Assembly (NCBI GenBank): GCA_963920575.1
Contig: OY986967.1
Location: 22,337,648 to 22,401,647 of the forward strand
Length of the DNA stretch: 64,000 nucleotides
Direction of reading: 5' to 3'
Source: Narthecium ossifragum
Lineage: Eukaryota > Streptophyta > Magnoliopsida > Dioscoreales > Nartheciaceae
Shown here: piece by piece, positions 10,612 through 22,914 of the stretch
Numbering within the stretch: position 1 is the stretch's first letter
Layout of the letters: every line of letters begins with the position of its first letter
Program-made: the position numbers and the translations under genes
Notes under the pieces: generated by a model
Databases searched by the model: none
What the model saw: only the letters and a program-made list of their open reading frames with translations
What the model was told of the DNA's origin: nothing

Positions 10612-10690
10612 TATATTATATATAATATAATATAGTATAATATATATAAATAATATAATATATATATATAATATATATATTGAAAGTCAT
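10612..10690. repeat. AT-only low-complexity tract
   Basis: About 80 bp of nearly pure A/T (TATA/ATAT steps) at the right end of the viral fragment. TA-rich simple sequence at pararetrovirus junctions is a recurrent observation in plants, so this may be the old integration site. Confidence 0.7.
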
Positions 10691-10802
10691 TAAAAAATGA
10701 TTGAAATTTTAAAGTTTTTAAGTGATATATTGAATCAATATAGGGAATCTGTTGGTTGAACAAGTCAAAAAGTGATTCCCTGTATTAGTGAATGACATAA
10801 AA

Positions 10803-11207
10803 TCACTTTAAAGTAGGAATAGGGATAGGGAAGCTGCTGATAATGCTCACCTTTGATCTGTGACCCTTATTAGTCAAGGAACGATGGAAAGAACTTGAGT
10901 TTCTGTCTCCATCCTTCACCCAGGACTTCCTACGATGCTGAGCATCATAAGCGTCCTGTTGTACCTGATTGGCAACTAACAAATTCTCTATACTCCTCAT
11001 CTACTCCTCCTGTTCTATAGTTAAAGGCCCTTGTTCTTCCAGCATATACAAATGTTGAAGAAGGCTGAGATTAAATTGTTGACTATTCACCAGGTCAAAG
11101 CCATTCACCCTATTCCAAGCCTTCACACCCTTACGAATCTCCTTCAACTAATATTCTTCAAGTTACCAAGCTCTGGGTTGTTCTCTAAATGCCAATTAAG
11201 CTGATTA
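10803..11207 (-). pseudogene. LINE ORF2 fragment (region between endonuclease and RT)
   Basis: On the minus strand the sequence encodes a WVKDGDRNSSSFH-type motif, the hallmark of the linker between endonuclease and reverse transcriptase in plant L1-type LINEs. It is preceded by a helical segment (about 11155-11000) with an in-frame stop. Frames break again towards 11207, where a MITE begins. No catalytic domain remains. Confidence 0.75.
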
Positions 11208-11662
11208 TAAACTTTTTGGAATAGTTATTTTTGAATCCCAAAAATTTCTTAAATTATAAATGTACCCCTACATTCTTTAGGCTCACGTCTGTACCTTAAA
11301 AACATTGAAAAAATATTAAACATACCCCTCCATTTAAGTCCGTCTATCCATCTAAATGATATAAATCTAATTATGGGGGAAAAGTTTATTTAATTATCCA
11401 TACAAAATTACTTAATGACAAATGTACCCCCATACAAAGTTACTTAATTACAAATGTACCCCTACTTAAGTGACTTTTGCCATGATGCCGTTAACAGCGT
11501 TAGGAATATTCCCTATTTATTCGCCGAGAAGTAACTTAGGGCATGGTTAACATTTTTTCAATGTTTTTAGGGGTACATACGTGAGGCCAAAGATTGTAGG
11601 GATGCATTTGTAATTTTAGAAATTTTGGAGGATTCAAAAGTAATTATCTCAAAGTTTTTCCC
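11208..11662. mobile_element. MITE with ~105-bp terminal inverted repeats (Mutator-like)
   Basis: The left end (11208-11313) and the reverse complement of the right end (11553-11662) align over about 105 bp: both run from an AAACTTT-type start through a TTTTGAATCC block, an AAATTTCT block and a CCCTACA.TCTTT.G.CTCACGT block to AAAACATTG. The centre has two copies of an ACAAATGTACCCC motif and no coding potential. I could not find a clear 9-bp TSD. Confidence 0.7.
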
Positions 11663-11667
11663 ATTCA

Positions 11668-12864
11668 AAGACTGTTTTCTCTGTTAGTGATAGCGTTAGC
11701 ATGGAAATCTTGTCGTTAACTGGCAAAGTCAAAATAATCAAAATCAGGGTCGTGCAAAGGCTCAACTCGCTTTATGGTTTAAAACAGGCGCCGAGATGTT
11801 GGTATAAGGGATTTGATTCTTTCATATTGAGCTTGGGATTTATTAGATGTGAAGTTGATCAGTGTGCTTACTTTTGTAGCTTTGTGAATGGAGGTGGTTT
11901 CATGATCTTGTTACTTTATGTAGATCACATGATTGTTGCAAGCACTAGCAAAGATGGTATTGCAAATTTGAAAACTCAACTAGCCAGGGAATTCGACATG
12001 AAAGATTTGGGGGCAGTAAATCAGATTCTTGGGATGTCAGTAAAGAAATGCCTGGATAACTCAAAAGAGTTATGTAAGAAGGATTTTGCAGCGCTTCAAT
12101 ATGCACAATGCCAAACTAGTTAGTACTCCATTTCTGTTGGTTGTAGATTATCTTCCAATCAATGTCCTGGCATAGAATTGGAGAAGGAAAGATATGTCTC
12201 AAGTACCGTATGCATCGGTAGTAGAAGCCTTATGTTTGCCCTGGCTTGTACTTGACAAGATATTACTCAGTCAGTGGGAGTGGTTAGTAGATATATGGCG
12301 AACCCAGGTCGAGATCATTAGAATGCAATGAAGTAGGTCTTTCGATATTTGAAGGGCACTTCTGATGCTACTCTTTGTTTTGGTGGTGAAAATTTAAACC
12401 TAGTTGGTTATGTAGACGCAGATTTTACAGGAGATGTTGATAGAAGAAAATCTACAACATGCTTCACATTCTCTTGAGCCAATGGTGTTGTTAGTTAGAT
12501 GTCAAGATTGCAATCTGTAGTAGCTCTATCTACTACAGAAGCTGAGTTCATGGCAGCGACTCAAGCATGTAAAGAAGCTATTTGGTTGAAGAGGTTATTC
12601 AAAAAATTTAGAGTTGATCAGAAAAAGATATTGATTCATTGTGATAGTCAGAGCGCATTGCACTTAGCAAGAAATCATGCTTATCATGCTCATACGAAGC
12701 ACATTGATTTTCAGTATCATTTTATTCGTGATTTTGTGGAAGATGGAAAGATTTCGTTGCAGAAGATTCACATCAAAGACAATGTTGTTGATGCATTGAC
12801 TACGCCCATTGTGCTTGAGAAGTTTGCCTGGTGTAGAACTTATCTTGGGCTTGCTGTTACCTGA
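11668..12864 (+). pseudogene. Ty1/copia Pol remnant (RT C-terminal half and RNase H)
   Basis: Copia RT is recognised from SLYGLKQAPR near 11771-11800 and LLYVDHMIV near 11911; the second catalytic Asp of the usual YVDDM motif is His here. The copia RNase H follows (LSTTEAEFMA near 12529, HCDSQSALHL near 12640, HTKHIDFQYHFIRD near 12690). Between 12120 and 12500 the frame is broken by several stops and shifts (for example a TGA and a TAG just before 12500). Gag, protease, integrase and the 5' LTR are absent. The element is dead. Confidence 0.88.
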
Positions 12865-12930
12865 TCATTGGCAACATGAGGGCAGACTAGTAGATTGAGC
12901 ATTTCCTGATTTTTTTGGTGCATAGGATTC

Positions 12931-13188
12931 AAGTGGGAGAATGTTATATAGGCGAATCTTATATTATTCAGGCTTAACCAACTTGGTGTTAATATTGTTA
13001 GTTGGTTCCTTAGCCACTTAGTCCCTAATTAATTAAAGGGGTCTGCTAGGGTTTCTCTTTTTAACTTATATGGCCATTTTCCTAAAGCAATAAGAAGAAC
13101 GCTCTGTGCTTGTTGTCCCGTGGACGTAGGCAATTCTCACCGAAACACGTTAAATCGGTGCTCTATCTTTGTTTCTTATTTATTTGCA
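12931..13188 (+). mobile_element. Copia polypurine tract and 3' LTR
   Basis: AAGTGGGAGA at 12931-12940 is a standard copia polypurine tract, followed by TGTTATATAGG at 12942 as LTR start. The LTR probably ends at TTTGCA (13188), giving about 247 bp bounded by TG...CA. Beyond it a resistance-gene fragment starts at once. The partner LTR is missing, so the end is inferred from the TG...CA rule and the change to coding sequence. Confidence 0.7.
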
Positions 13189-13592
13189 TAGATTTTGTAC
13201 ACTGCTATCTCTAATAGGGCTTCAATTTTCATTATCTGATGACCAATGCAAGACGAAGCAAGAATTTTCCCCTTTAACCCTTTGATGGCATTCTCGATAA
13301 ATCTAGAGAATCCGTTTTTATGCTGCTCGGCAATAAGGTGTGTATACCCATCAATGATGTCCTCCACAGTGAATGCTAGCCTTTGTACTCCCCTTAACCA
13401 GCCTTCGAGGTGATCCATATCATTTCTCTGCATATCAATTTGACTTATATAGACTTGCAATCCCAATAAGTCCACCTTTAAGCGATACATGGCAGAATTA
13501 AGGTCTCCACTACGGTTGCCTGCAAGGATAGTACTGCAGCATAGGTTCATGGCTTGATCACCCAAGGCAACCCCAATCTTCGAAACTGCCAT
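13189..13592 (-). pseudogene. NLR resistance protein, coiled-coil (Rx_N) domain fragment
   Basis: A 134-codon open frame starts with ATG at 13592 (MAVSKIGVALG...). It has the pattern of an Rx-type coiled-coil domain: helical repeats and the EDVID-like motif VEDIIDGYTHLI near residue 82. Such domains begin CC-NLR immune receptors, which detect pathogen effectors in the cytoplasm. The remaining domains (NB-ARC, LRR) are gone: a copia LTR abuts the fragment at codon ~134. Upstream, a PIF/Harbinger element sits directly against the start codon, so the original promoter and 5' leader now lie beyond 19152. It is a truncated gene remnant. Confidence 0.72.
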
Positions 13593-14714
13593 AACGGCAC
13601 GTTTGGTTCGCACAAGGAATGGGGGACGAAATGGGAATGGGATTAGGAATGGGAATGGAATGAGAATGGGAATGATATTAGGAATGGGCTATTACCAAGG
13701 TAATTTTGTGATATCAGGATTGGGAATAGGAATGAAGCATTACCGTGTTTGGTATACAAACAGAAGCCTGGGAATGGAACAGGAATGAAGTATCAATGAC
13801 TAAAATAGCCTTGGTATTTAATAAGATGGTGGGGAACCATATCCCCCAAACAATGTAACCAAATATGCAAAATGGCTATAAGCTTTATTATCATGAATTC
13901 AACACAGGTAATAAGTAACAAAGTTTTCATCCACTGGTTCTTCCATGTATCTGTATCTGTTGTCTTGTCATACATAGTTTTGGAGCTTTTGCTCTAGTTA
14001 TGAAGAGGATATGTCATTATTTTAGTACTTGACAATTTGGCCATTTACTTTCCATTAATAACTTTTCAAAAAGGATGGTTGGGAAGCTAATCTCCTGGCA
14101 GTTTGATCAAGCGCAACAATGTCTATCTAATGATGGCCGCTGATTAGTGTCAGAACAAAATGGAAACCCGAGGCAGGAAGGCATTTGTGTCTCTGTTTTC
14201 CACTTAAGCTGAAGAGTGAAAGACTCATCTACTAGTCGGTCTATTGATGAGTAAAGAATATAAAACTTCATCAAAAGGGGAAAATAGAGCATGCATTAGA
14301 GAAATGTCAGTATCAGTCACACTCAAATTGGACAATGGCAGAAAAGCATCAAAGGCATCTTCATCCAGTATCCCAGACAGGTTAGTAGAGCATGAGCAAA
14401 GATGAACTACAAGATAATCGCAGAAAAGGCACAGACAATTCACAAGTAACATGAAACATAATAAACTATATCAGATACTTGACTATGTCAAACTGTAACA
14501 CATAATGTATTGAAGCAATAAGATCATAGAAAAACATCAACATATACACTGTTAACTTAATTTTCAGCCAAACCAGCAAAATATCATGCAGAAGTATAGC
14601 ATAAGTATCAATGACTACAGCCAAGTCCATGTTTGGCATAAATTAACTACAATAATATGACAAAAGATCAAATATGTCCAAAATTGATATGAGCAACTTC
14701 ATTCAATGCTTCAT

Positions 14715-15706
14715 TCAATGCCGGTCAAGGTATCTCTTGACATATCGGGCTCTTTGTTCCATTGGAAGGCTAAACAAATAGGAAATAAGTGTGTCATCTG
14801 CACCCATTTTGTATCCAGCATCGTCTCTCTCATCTTCATTCAATCCTTCCAATTTCTGTAGCTCAGAAAAAAATTTATCCTTCCTCTCAAGAAGTAACTT
14901 GTCAGTACCTATAGCTTGGCTAAGTTCATGAGTTGCATGCTGAATTTTGGAACCAATAGTTGAAGCAACTTGATGAATAGCCTCAATAACTTCAGCTCCC
15001 GTATTGGATTTCTTCCGCCGTTTTACCCGAGAGAAAGTAATTCCACTTGGACTGCCAATGTCTACATGAGTAGCACACATGTTTACATCTGCTTGAGAAG
15101 CAAACATGGTGGCATGACTTGTAGACATTGGTACATTCTCCTCTACAAACCAATCGATATTGTAAGGTGATATATATTGACTTTCATCAATGTTTTCAAT
15201 TTCTTCTTCCCTATTTTCCTCAACCACATCAGCAGGTCCCTCTGCATCTTTTCCCATTGCCCGATCCCTGGCAAAGATTACACAGCGTTTCAAAGTGGTC
15301 TAGCTTCTTGTGTCTGAAATTAGCTGTTCTTTTATGACTCTGCAAAAATTTAAAATGATATGTAAGTACCATAGAAAACATTACTACAAAACTAATAATA
15401 GTAGTTGACTTGCCATTAAGCTTAAGGTAAATTTATATTGATATATTCATCCCAAACAGCTGGCTCGACAACCACATATTTGTTAACAGGATCCCAACCA
15501 AATCCACTGGTATTTGTACCATAAATCATGTCATAGATAATTGAAAAGTCTCTTTTCATAATTTTTAACCTTGATTCTATGTGTGGCTTTCCTTTTATTC
15601 TAGCATTAGGTAATTGTTCTTTGACGGCAGCCTCTAAAATTATTAAATACCCCCCCTTGAACCGATTATCTGCATTATGAGTGCCCTTGTTATACAAATC
15701 CAGCAA
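14715..15706 (-). pseudogene. PIF/Harbinger ORF1, Myb/SANT-like DNA-binding protein
   Basis: The first segment (15706-15422) encodes a Myb/SANT-like (Myb_DNA-bind_3 type) domain with KIMKRDFSIIYDM and GFGWDP motifs. The second (about 15365-14715) encodes the IFARDRAMGKDAEGPADV motif and a C-terminal helical region that are usual in PIF ORF1 proteins. A spliced intron probably lies between them (acceptor TTTTTGCAG near 15344), and the frame shifts near 15293. In rice and maize systems the ORF1 protein acts together with the transposase at the element ends. Probably inactive here. Confidence 0.75.
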
Positions 15707-15969
15707 TGCAGCAATAAGTATGGTGTCCTCCTCATCAGTCTATTTGTGCTTATCTCCTTGAGACATGACTATCAAATATCAACAGATAACAAAATATAAG
15801 AATATACCTAAGGAAATAGAAAATCACTTGCAACTTTATATGACTCAAGCAACAAGTTCAAAGTAGCATTTCAAGCATCAAGTTCAGAGTACATTATCCA
15901 AAAGTACTAGTGTCAATAGTACTAATACAAATAAACAATGCAAATAACATTGGTTCAACACAAAAACAT

Positions 15970-17335
15970 GTTTAATTTCTTGATGTTCTCCACTGATTGA
16001 ACATATCCTCCGCCAATTGATTTCTCCAATTACTCCATATGTCACTGGTTTCAATTGTGCTAATTGGATCACCATGAACATCGTTAGCTGCATCTTGACG
16101 ATCTAACTCAAGTTCTAAATGATCCTCATTCATTTCTTTCCTTATAAGATTATGTAATAGACAACACGCAATAATTATGCGATTGTGTGTTCCAACTGGA
16201 TAAAATGAAGGACTCCTTAAAATTGCTCACCACATCTTCAACAAGCCAAAACATCTCTCAATGACATTTCTTGCAGATGAGTGCTTCATGTTAAAAAGCT
16301 CTTCAGCAAATCGAGGTTGATGCCCTTGTCTCCAATCATTAAGACGATACCTTATTCCAATGTAAGGGGCTAAAAACCCATTGCAATTTGTATATCCCGC
16401 ATCAACCAAATAGTAACAACCTAGATATCATATTGGTTATTAGAAGATTAATACATACGTAAGATGTTAAATAATTATTGAAGAGTTTGATTACATTCTT
16501 ACCCTGAGGAACTTTTAAACCATTTGGTCTACTCAATGCATCGCAAAGCACCCTTCCATCTGCGGCTGAACCCTCCCAACTAGGCAAAACATATATAAAC
16601 TCCATATTCGGTGAACAGACACCTAACACGTTTGTGGAAATCTCATTCTTTCTATTGCGGTATCTTGCTCTGTCATTTATAGGTACTCTTACATTGATAT
16701 GTGTCCCATCTAACGTACCAAGACAATTCTGCAATTCAAAGAGATGCACCCTTCAGTATTATAATTAAAAAACTTGAATAGTAACTTATAACTAGATTTT
16801 ATACCTTGAACCACTTCCATCGCTCATCTATGGAGTCAACAGGTACTGGCTCTGGTTTTTTTTAGCAACTGTTCATGTAATCGGGTCACAGCATGTAGAA
16901 CCCTATTGAAATGTCTACTGATAGTTTCTCCCGAGTGCATAAACCGAAATTTAATCACTCTGTTTTCCACATGATGAGCGAGAATGTGTAAAAACATAGC
17001 AACTTGCTCATTAATCTGCAAGTGCTTTGTTGTTGTTAATCCCCCTACAGTATCTAGCATGTAGCACAAAGTTTCGAAAGTCTATTGTCCATTCTAAGCT
17101 GCTCAATGCAAGTCCGTTCACTTGCATAAACTAAATCATGAATGTGAGCTTTCTGAGTCACAAAGTCCAAGTTATAAGACTTGTTTCTAAGTCTTGTAGT
17201 ATAAAGTGATGCACCTAGAAAAAGAAGATTTAAAAGTAGCTCTACTAGGCAGAGAATTTGATTCCATGTAGAAATGCCAGCCGCATACTTTCTCCTCAAC
17301 ATCAATTTTCTAGTTGTCAAATTCAAACGAGCCAT
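15970..17335 (-). pseudogene. PIF/Harbinger DDE transposase (HARBI1/DDE_4 type), disrupted
   Basis: Domain pieces in order: N-terminal helical region (17335-17070), then LCYMLDTVGGLTTTKHL and the HVENRVIKFRF block (17069-16836), LGTLDGTHI (first catalytic Asp, near 16720), AADGRVL (near 16555), LVDAGYTN (second Asp, near 16400) and ARNVIERCFGLLK (catalytic Glu, near 16250). The catalytic triad is present. There is a one-base frameshift near 17060, another near 16857, a TGA just after KMW at 16227, and probable introns at 16775-16740 and 16500-16410. The C-terminus runs to about 15975. Confidence 0.85.
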
Positions 17336-18950
17336 AGCTGCATATGACTTAGAGTCAGAGACAATCTCATAATATAATACTGTAACTTCTAATCATAAAT
17401 ACACAAGTATAGATGCACTGACTAAAAAATGACTGGAAGGTTGTAAAATGCATGTGAAGTCCAATGTAGTGAGCCACTCAGCCCATCCAACCATATTCAT
17501 GAAAAATATTTAAGACAACATGTTAGGCACATGACAATACATTCTAAGAGCACCTACACGACCTACCAGCAACAAGCATATGAACCATACAAAAACAAAT
17601 TGGCAAAAGCTATGAATCCAATGGAGTATTTTCTGCACCTTAGCTTCATCAACCAAACTGAATGATTATTTTGAATCAACTCACATGCATGGATGGAGAA
17701 AATCAAACTACGAGACAGAGAAATTCAGGCAAGTATATGTGACAGATATGAGTCAAACATAGCACAGAAATTTATGATGCCTTGTTTTCTTATAAGCTCC
17801 ATATTCATCATAGCAGGGGCCCAATTAATTCATGTAATAGAAACATTATTACTAAATGAAGTAGAAACAGGAAAAATATGCGTGAAGAGCTAATTGCTAG
17901 ATAATCTTGACACATTAAAAATTTAGACATCACACATCCTCGTATTTGCTGACATGAAAATACACAGGAAGTAGACAAGGATAAGAGATTCTAAGCAATT
18001 GAAGCCAAGGAAGAGTACCTTATAAGGTTGTACATGAATTTTAGGAGAACAAGAGCAAGGGGACAAAGAAAGCAACTAGTGTCTGCAATGAGATCACACT
18101 GCGACTTCTAATCAGAGATGCATGAACACAATGAGATGCATGCACACATTGGCGTATCGAGAACAAAATCCATAGAAGGAAAAGAAAAACAAACTAAACA
18201 GTATCTGCAATCCTATCACTCTATTGTTCTATCACTAAGGATCAACTAGTGTCTGCAATCCTATTCCCCTTTCATCATGGAAGGTATGATCTTTCTTGAT
18301 ACTGCAACCCAATCTCACACAAACAACAAGAAAGAGAAAAAGAGATGGAGAGGTAGCCAAATAACATCACCACAGAGGGGGAAAGGTGGGTTTTATTAGT
18401 TTATACTGCCTCAACGGTGCGGGTGGAGGAGTCGGAGACGGCGGAAGGCTGGGGGTTGGAGGGAGGCGCAGAGTGGCCATGGGAGTTTACCCTGTGCGCC
18501 CTGCACTTGAACGACCTTGCGTGTGTTGCCGGCGCGCACACGCACTTCGACCCCGCCCATGCGCCATGGCTGCATGCTGACGAGGGGGAGGAAAAGCTCC
18601 GGGAGATCAAGGCGGCTCCAAATGATGGAAAGCCAGAGCCGGAGGAGAAGAGAGGTCGGGAGAGAGGACGCCGGAGGAGGAGAGAAATATGGGAGGAGAA
18701 GAGGGACGGGGAGGGAGAAGAAGAGGGACGGAAGAGGGGAAGAGGGAAACACCATACCTCCGCCAATGACCTCCAACAGCTCGGGATCGAGAGCAGAACG
18801 GCGGACTTGGGCTTCGAAATAGGTTTCCTCAGCAGAGAGATCACATGGAAGATTGAGATCACGCGGAAGAAGGGGAAGAGGGTTTCGCAGGGAGAGAGAA
18901 CGCGCGGAAGATAGACATCGCAGGGAGAGAGATCGCGACCATGGGTAGAA
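17336..18950. other. Non-coding interior of the PIF element with a GC-rich segment
   Basis: 17336-18385 is AT-rich with no supported gene. 18386-18950 is strongly GC- and purine-rich (Gly/Arg/Glu-coding in every frame on +, Pro/Ser/Leu on -). Competing frames of similar length on both strands argue against a gene; it may be the transposon's promoter or 5' leader region, or captured host DNA. Confidence 0.5.
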
Positions 18951-19155
18951 TAGTAATTATATTTCCTAATCTCCCGATCGTCCGGAACGGAATGAGCCGG
19001 TCCGGGGTATGAGATGGGATTGGCCTATTCCCAAGTTGTCAGGAATGAAGCATTCCATATTCCTGACGTTAAGTGCCAACCAAACATGGGAATGAGATTT
19101 GACCCGGGAATTGACCGTTCCATTCCCAACATTTGCGCAACCAAACATGCCATAA

Positions 19156-20400
19156 GTATCTCCCTATAATACAATAGATTCGGAAATTTCAGCGTCACCT
19201 TAAGCATCTCATAACACAATAACTCTAAATAAAAGCTGAATGCTTAACTCAATTTAAACGCCTCTGTAAATCGAGAGTGCAGAATATTGATAAAAACAAA
19301 TTTAAATTATTTTTCTCAATAAGATAACTTAATGGATTTAAACAAACATGCCATATAAAGCACTAGTGGTGCCCCCTGCCACCTTGCACGGCAACCACCT
19401 ATTGAACGGTTATTTCTTTATTCTAATGTGAACGGCTTTATCTCGGGGTGTTTAACACCTTTGAATGAAGAGCCTCCCAACCGTATGATATAACAGGATG
19501 GTTAACTTATAACTATCATGTTATATAAGACTAGGTGGGCTCCCCATGTCAACTGGCACAAGTAACCACCACCCCCGTTACTTTTCTCTCTCTCCTAACC
19601 ACCCGGTAACCACCACCCTTAATACTCACTTCCAAGTGGTTTCATCTAGATCGCCTGATATATTTGGGCATAACTTGGATCGGACATCGTCGGCCGTCTG
19701 ATATAATGCACTTGATCTTATAATAGAATAGAATAGAATATAAAGTGATACGGCTCGATTAGCTACTGACCAACCTGATTCAGACCAAGTCAAGACAGGG
19801 CAATCGAGCCAGCTAGGAGATCGGCTAGCTTCGCCAGGCCAAGAGAAGAAGAATAAAAAGCCCTACATATGCCAAAGGAGGAGGAATGTATGTAATCTGG
19901 ATATAAATCAAGCTCAAGATGATCATTAAGGAAAGAAAAGGATCACAACTAAAGCGAGCCATATCAGGATCTAACACTCACCAGCGACATATCCCTGTGG
20001 AAAAATCCTCAGATATTAGCACTTTCTTTATACATGAAATAGATCAGAGAAGGGAGACCAGAGTCGGTTTAGATATTTTTTTACAGCCAACTCCCAGTAG
20101 TAAAGAAAGCACTCAAGTCAAGCAGTAGCAACCCCCTTTGCTATATTAGTTGTTTGTAGGGGCCCGACTTGGGCCTGGGCCGGGCTTTGACTAACATCTG
20201 GGCCGGGTTTACCAAAGTAGTTGACTTCCATTGTGCTTATTAACTCGATGGAGTGGAGGAACTGGACTCTTAAAAAGGGCTCAGTCAGCTATTTGACTCT
20301 GGCCAAAAAAAAATCAGAGTGTGGGAGGTGATTCAGTTAATACCGAACCAGTCCCCCCACTCGCGATACTGGTCTCGATACTGGTCCCCCCACTCGTGAT
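19156..20400. other. Intergenic, no gene seen
   Basis: The first ~40 bp after 19155 are the original upstream flank of the NLR fragment. The rest includes two diverged copies of a ~75-bp unit with CACTAG/ACTAGGTGG and GGCA.AA.CCACC motifs (19365-19430 and 19530-19610), a short AATAG tract (19725-19742) and a GGGCC-rich patch at 20158-20200. No reading frame is supported. Confidence 0.5.
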
Positions 20401-22440
20401 ATAGTCCCGAAACATCGGGCTAGGGTTAAAGTTCACCCCCCTCATCTCCTCTCCGTCGGCTCTCTCCGGTGTTTCTCCTCACCATCTCCTCTCCGTTGGC
20501 GGCTCTCTCCGGCGTGTTGTTTCCCTTTCCACCACCGGTGATCTATCGGCCGGATCTGCTCAGGTTCTTCACTATTGAAGCTTGGATGTATAGATTTGTT
20601 TCATTTTTTTGGGTGTATTTGCTTGGATCTATGGATTTTCTTCTTTACTTGAGCCCTCTCTATATAACGAGAGGTTGTATGTGCTTGGATCTTTGTATCT
20701 TTCTCTTGATCCAAATCTAACAGACCACATCAATCTTTCTATCATTTCTCAGCACTATTTCTGTGATCTTTCTCTCTTTCTCTCTTTTTTCAATAGGGTT
20801 CAATGCTACAGCTCTTCCGTGGATTTATTTTCCTTAGTTCACTTTGTGTTGACAGGTGGAAGGAAGCTTCCAGTTTTTGGTTGTGTTGGGTGGAAATCTT
20901 GGATTTGCTTTTAACACATCTTCAGCATCAAGCAAGAAGACCATCCTCTTCTCCTCCTCCTCCTGAGCTCATTCAAACCCAAACCTCACCAAAGGGTAAG
21001 CCCTTCTCATCATCCTCTATCTTTCTTGCCATTTTTTTATTATATATTTATTGATTGTTAGATATAGGTATATATCATGATATGTATATACGTTTGTGTT
21101 CTGTTTGAGTAGAATTGTTACCAATTTCTTTTGTTTTAGTACTCCTCTTTCCTTTTTTGTTTCCTGAAAGGGGCAAAATTTCATCTGGGTCTATGAGGAT
21201 TCTGTATTTCTGTTTGAGGCTCTTGTCATAGAAGATGATGAGTTGGGGAATTGCATAATTATCTTATGAATTTTATCTTTCAAAGTAAAAGGTCTGTAGG
21301 GTATTTGTGTAGTTCTCGAATTTTTGTTTGTTTATCTTTTGGTTGTTTTAAGTTTCTCTCCTACAATTATGTGATGATTCTGTCTTGACCTATTGAAGAG
21401 TTGTGGTCTAGTACTTTGGTATATTGGCTTCGAGCTAAAGATTTAATAAGAGCCTTTTTTCTTTTAGTGTTGTTAAAATGTTTACTTGTATTGCTTAAAC
21501 TAGATTTTTCTGCAGCCACTGAAAGTTAATTGTTAGTGTAAATAGAGCATTTGAGTTTATGCAGCTCTGCAACTTGTGTTTTGTGCACCCTGAATTTCTA
21601 CTGAAATATTCATGCCTCTAGGAAAGAAATGTATTTGCTTTTTTGTATGTCTGCACATTGTTTCACATTCAGATTTCACTCGTTTTGTCTCATTCGACTA
21701 GTTGGGTACATTGGATGATTTGAATCTTATGAGTGATAGCTATGACGTGTGTATGATGTGTGTGTAGATTCTATTGCTGGCCAATCAGGTTTTAAAGCAA
21801 TATACTGCTCTCCACAGAACGATGACTTGAATGCTATCAATAATGGATACTGAGCATATGCAACAATGGGATCTTGTGATTGGAATTCCCAAATGCTGTA
21901 TTATTTATTATGCATTGAGATCAATGTATACCCACCCTTCTGATCCAGCTTCTAGGTGTAAAGAATTCTTGTTTATCATTTGCATATGTTACAGTTTCCT
22001 TATTGGCGTCAGGAGTGCAGGTGCTTTGCAATGATGGGAAACAAACTAGCCTCTGCAATAAATAAGCAAGATGCTGAGGGATTTCTTCTTAATGACATCA
22101 ACATGAGCTTCTTACTGCAAGAAGGAATTCAAATGCCCATATTGCAAAGCAGAGGCTTAAAATGATCTCTTCTCCGACAGATGTGCAGTCAGTGATGAAG
22201 CAAAGCAAAGGATTGTGAGCAACATCGTCGAAGGTTCAACTCATCGTCTCGACGGACCCAGACCTTGGCACTGTGTACTCCGTGACCGTCCCTGTCAGGC
22301 GTGTCAAGCCCGAATACCACGATGCTGATGAGGACTACAGAGGCAAAATAACAGGCATCGAGTACAAAGACAAGGGAGAAACATCCGGTGCAGTCGATGT
22401 CACTTTCGATTTCTATGTTCCCAACGGGAACTGATCATAT
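20400..22440 (+). pseudogene. Host gene-like region of unknown identity, probably broken
   Basis: 20410-20530 looks like a plant 5' leader (AGGGTTAAAG then CTCC/TCTCC-rich), and AAAG|GTAAGC at 20994 is a good splice donor. Much further on, 22230-22434 has clear coding character (GC-rich, codon periodicity) and ends in TGA at 22432-22434. Its last ~55 residues include GTVYSVTVPVRR and KITGIEYKDKGE. Upstream of about 22220 the reading switches: one frame has a TGA at 22214, and the alternative frame (EAKQRIVSNIVEG) stops at 22324. So either an intron boundary lies within 22170-22230 or the gene has a frameshift. I do not recognise the family. Confidence 0.35.
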
Positions 22441-22914
22441 GCCTCCTTAATTTTGCAATCTCAAGATTAGCTGAGTTTGTAATGTTTTGTTGGAATTAAT
22501 TCTTGTTCTGTAGCTACTTGAGCCCATCTGGAACTGATATACTTTCTATCCAATTGCAATTTTCTTAGTGTTTATCGAGTCATTTTGGTGATCATGACTT
22601 ATTTTTTTTTGTATGGACGCAGTTTGTGACCATTTGATCTCTCTTCTTGATAGCTTAAATAAGGAGCTAACAAGCCACAAACCACCATGAAGAATATATG
22701 AGAGAGTTGCTGCCAAAGGAGTGGATCTGAGAACACAGCTGCAAATGCCATATCTTTGCAATTTCGACAAGATTGCATCCGTGTTCTCAGGTCACCCCTT
22801 GGGCAAAAAAAGAAAAGTAATAGCTTTCACAATTTTCATATCATATCCTCCCACTAATTTTTTTTCGTATTATAAAAACACATTTAATACTTTTAGAATG
22901 TATTTAAGATTCAT

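Larger units (their letters stand above)
13595..19152 (-). mobile_element. PIF/Harbinger DNA transposon, autonomous-type, 5.56 kb
   Basis: The ends form terminal inverted repeats: CGGCACGTTTGGTTCGC on the left and, reading inwards, TGGCATGTTTGGTTGCGC on the right. The flanking TSD is TAA at 13592-13594 and 19153-19155, the TWA-type duplication of this superfamily. Subterminal GGAATGGGAATG-type repeats lie at both ends (13613-13790 and 18975-19130). Inside are a Myb/SANT-like gene and a DDE transposase, both on the minus strand, as in typical PIF elements. Both genes are broken, so the copy is immobile unless helped. Confidence 0.9.

Noticed and set aside
18386..18914. GC-rich frames of 101-165 codons on both strands
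   Set aside because: Several overlapping frames of similar length in both directions are explained by purine/pyrimidine bias; none has a recognisable domain.
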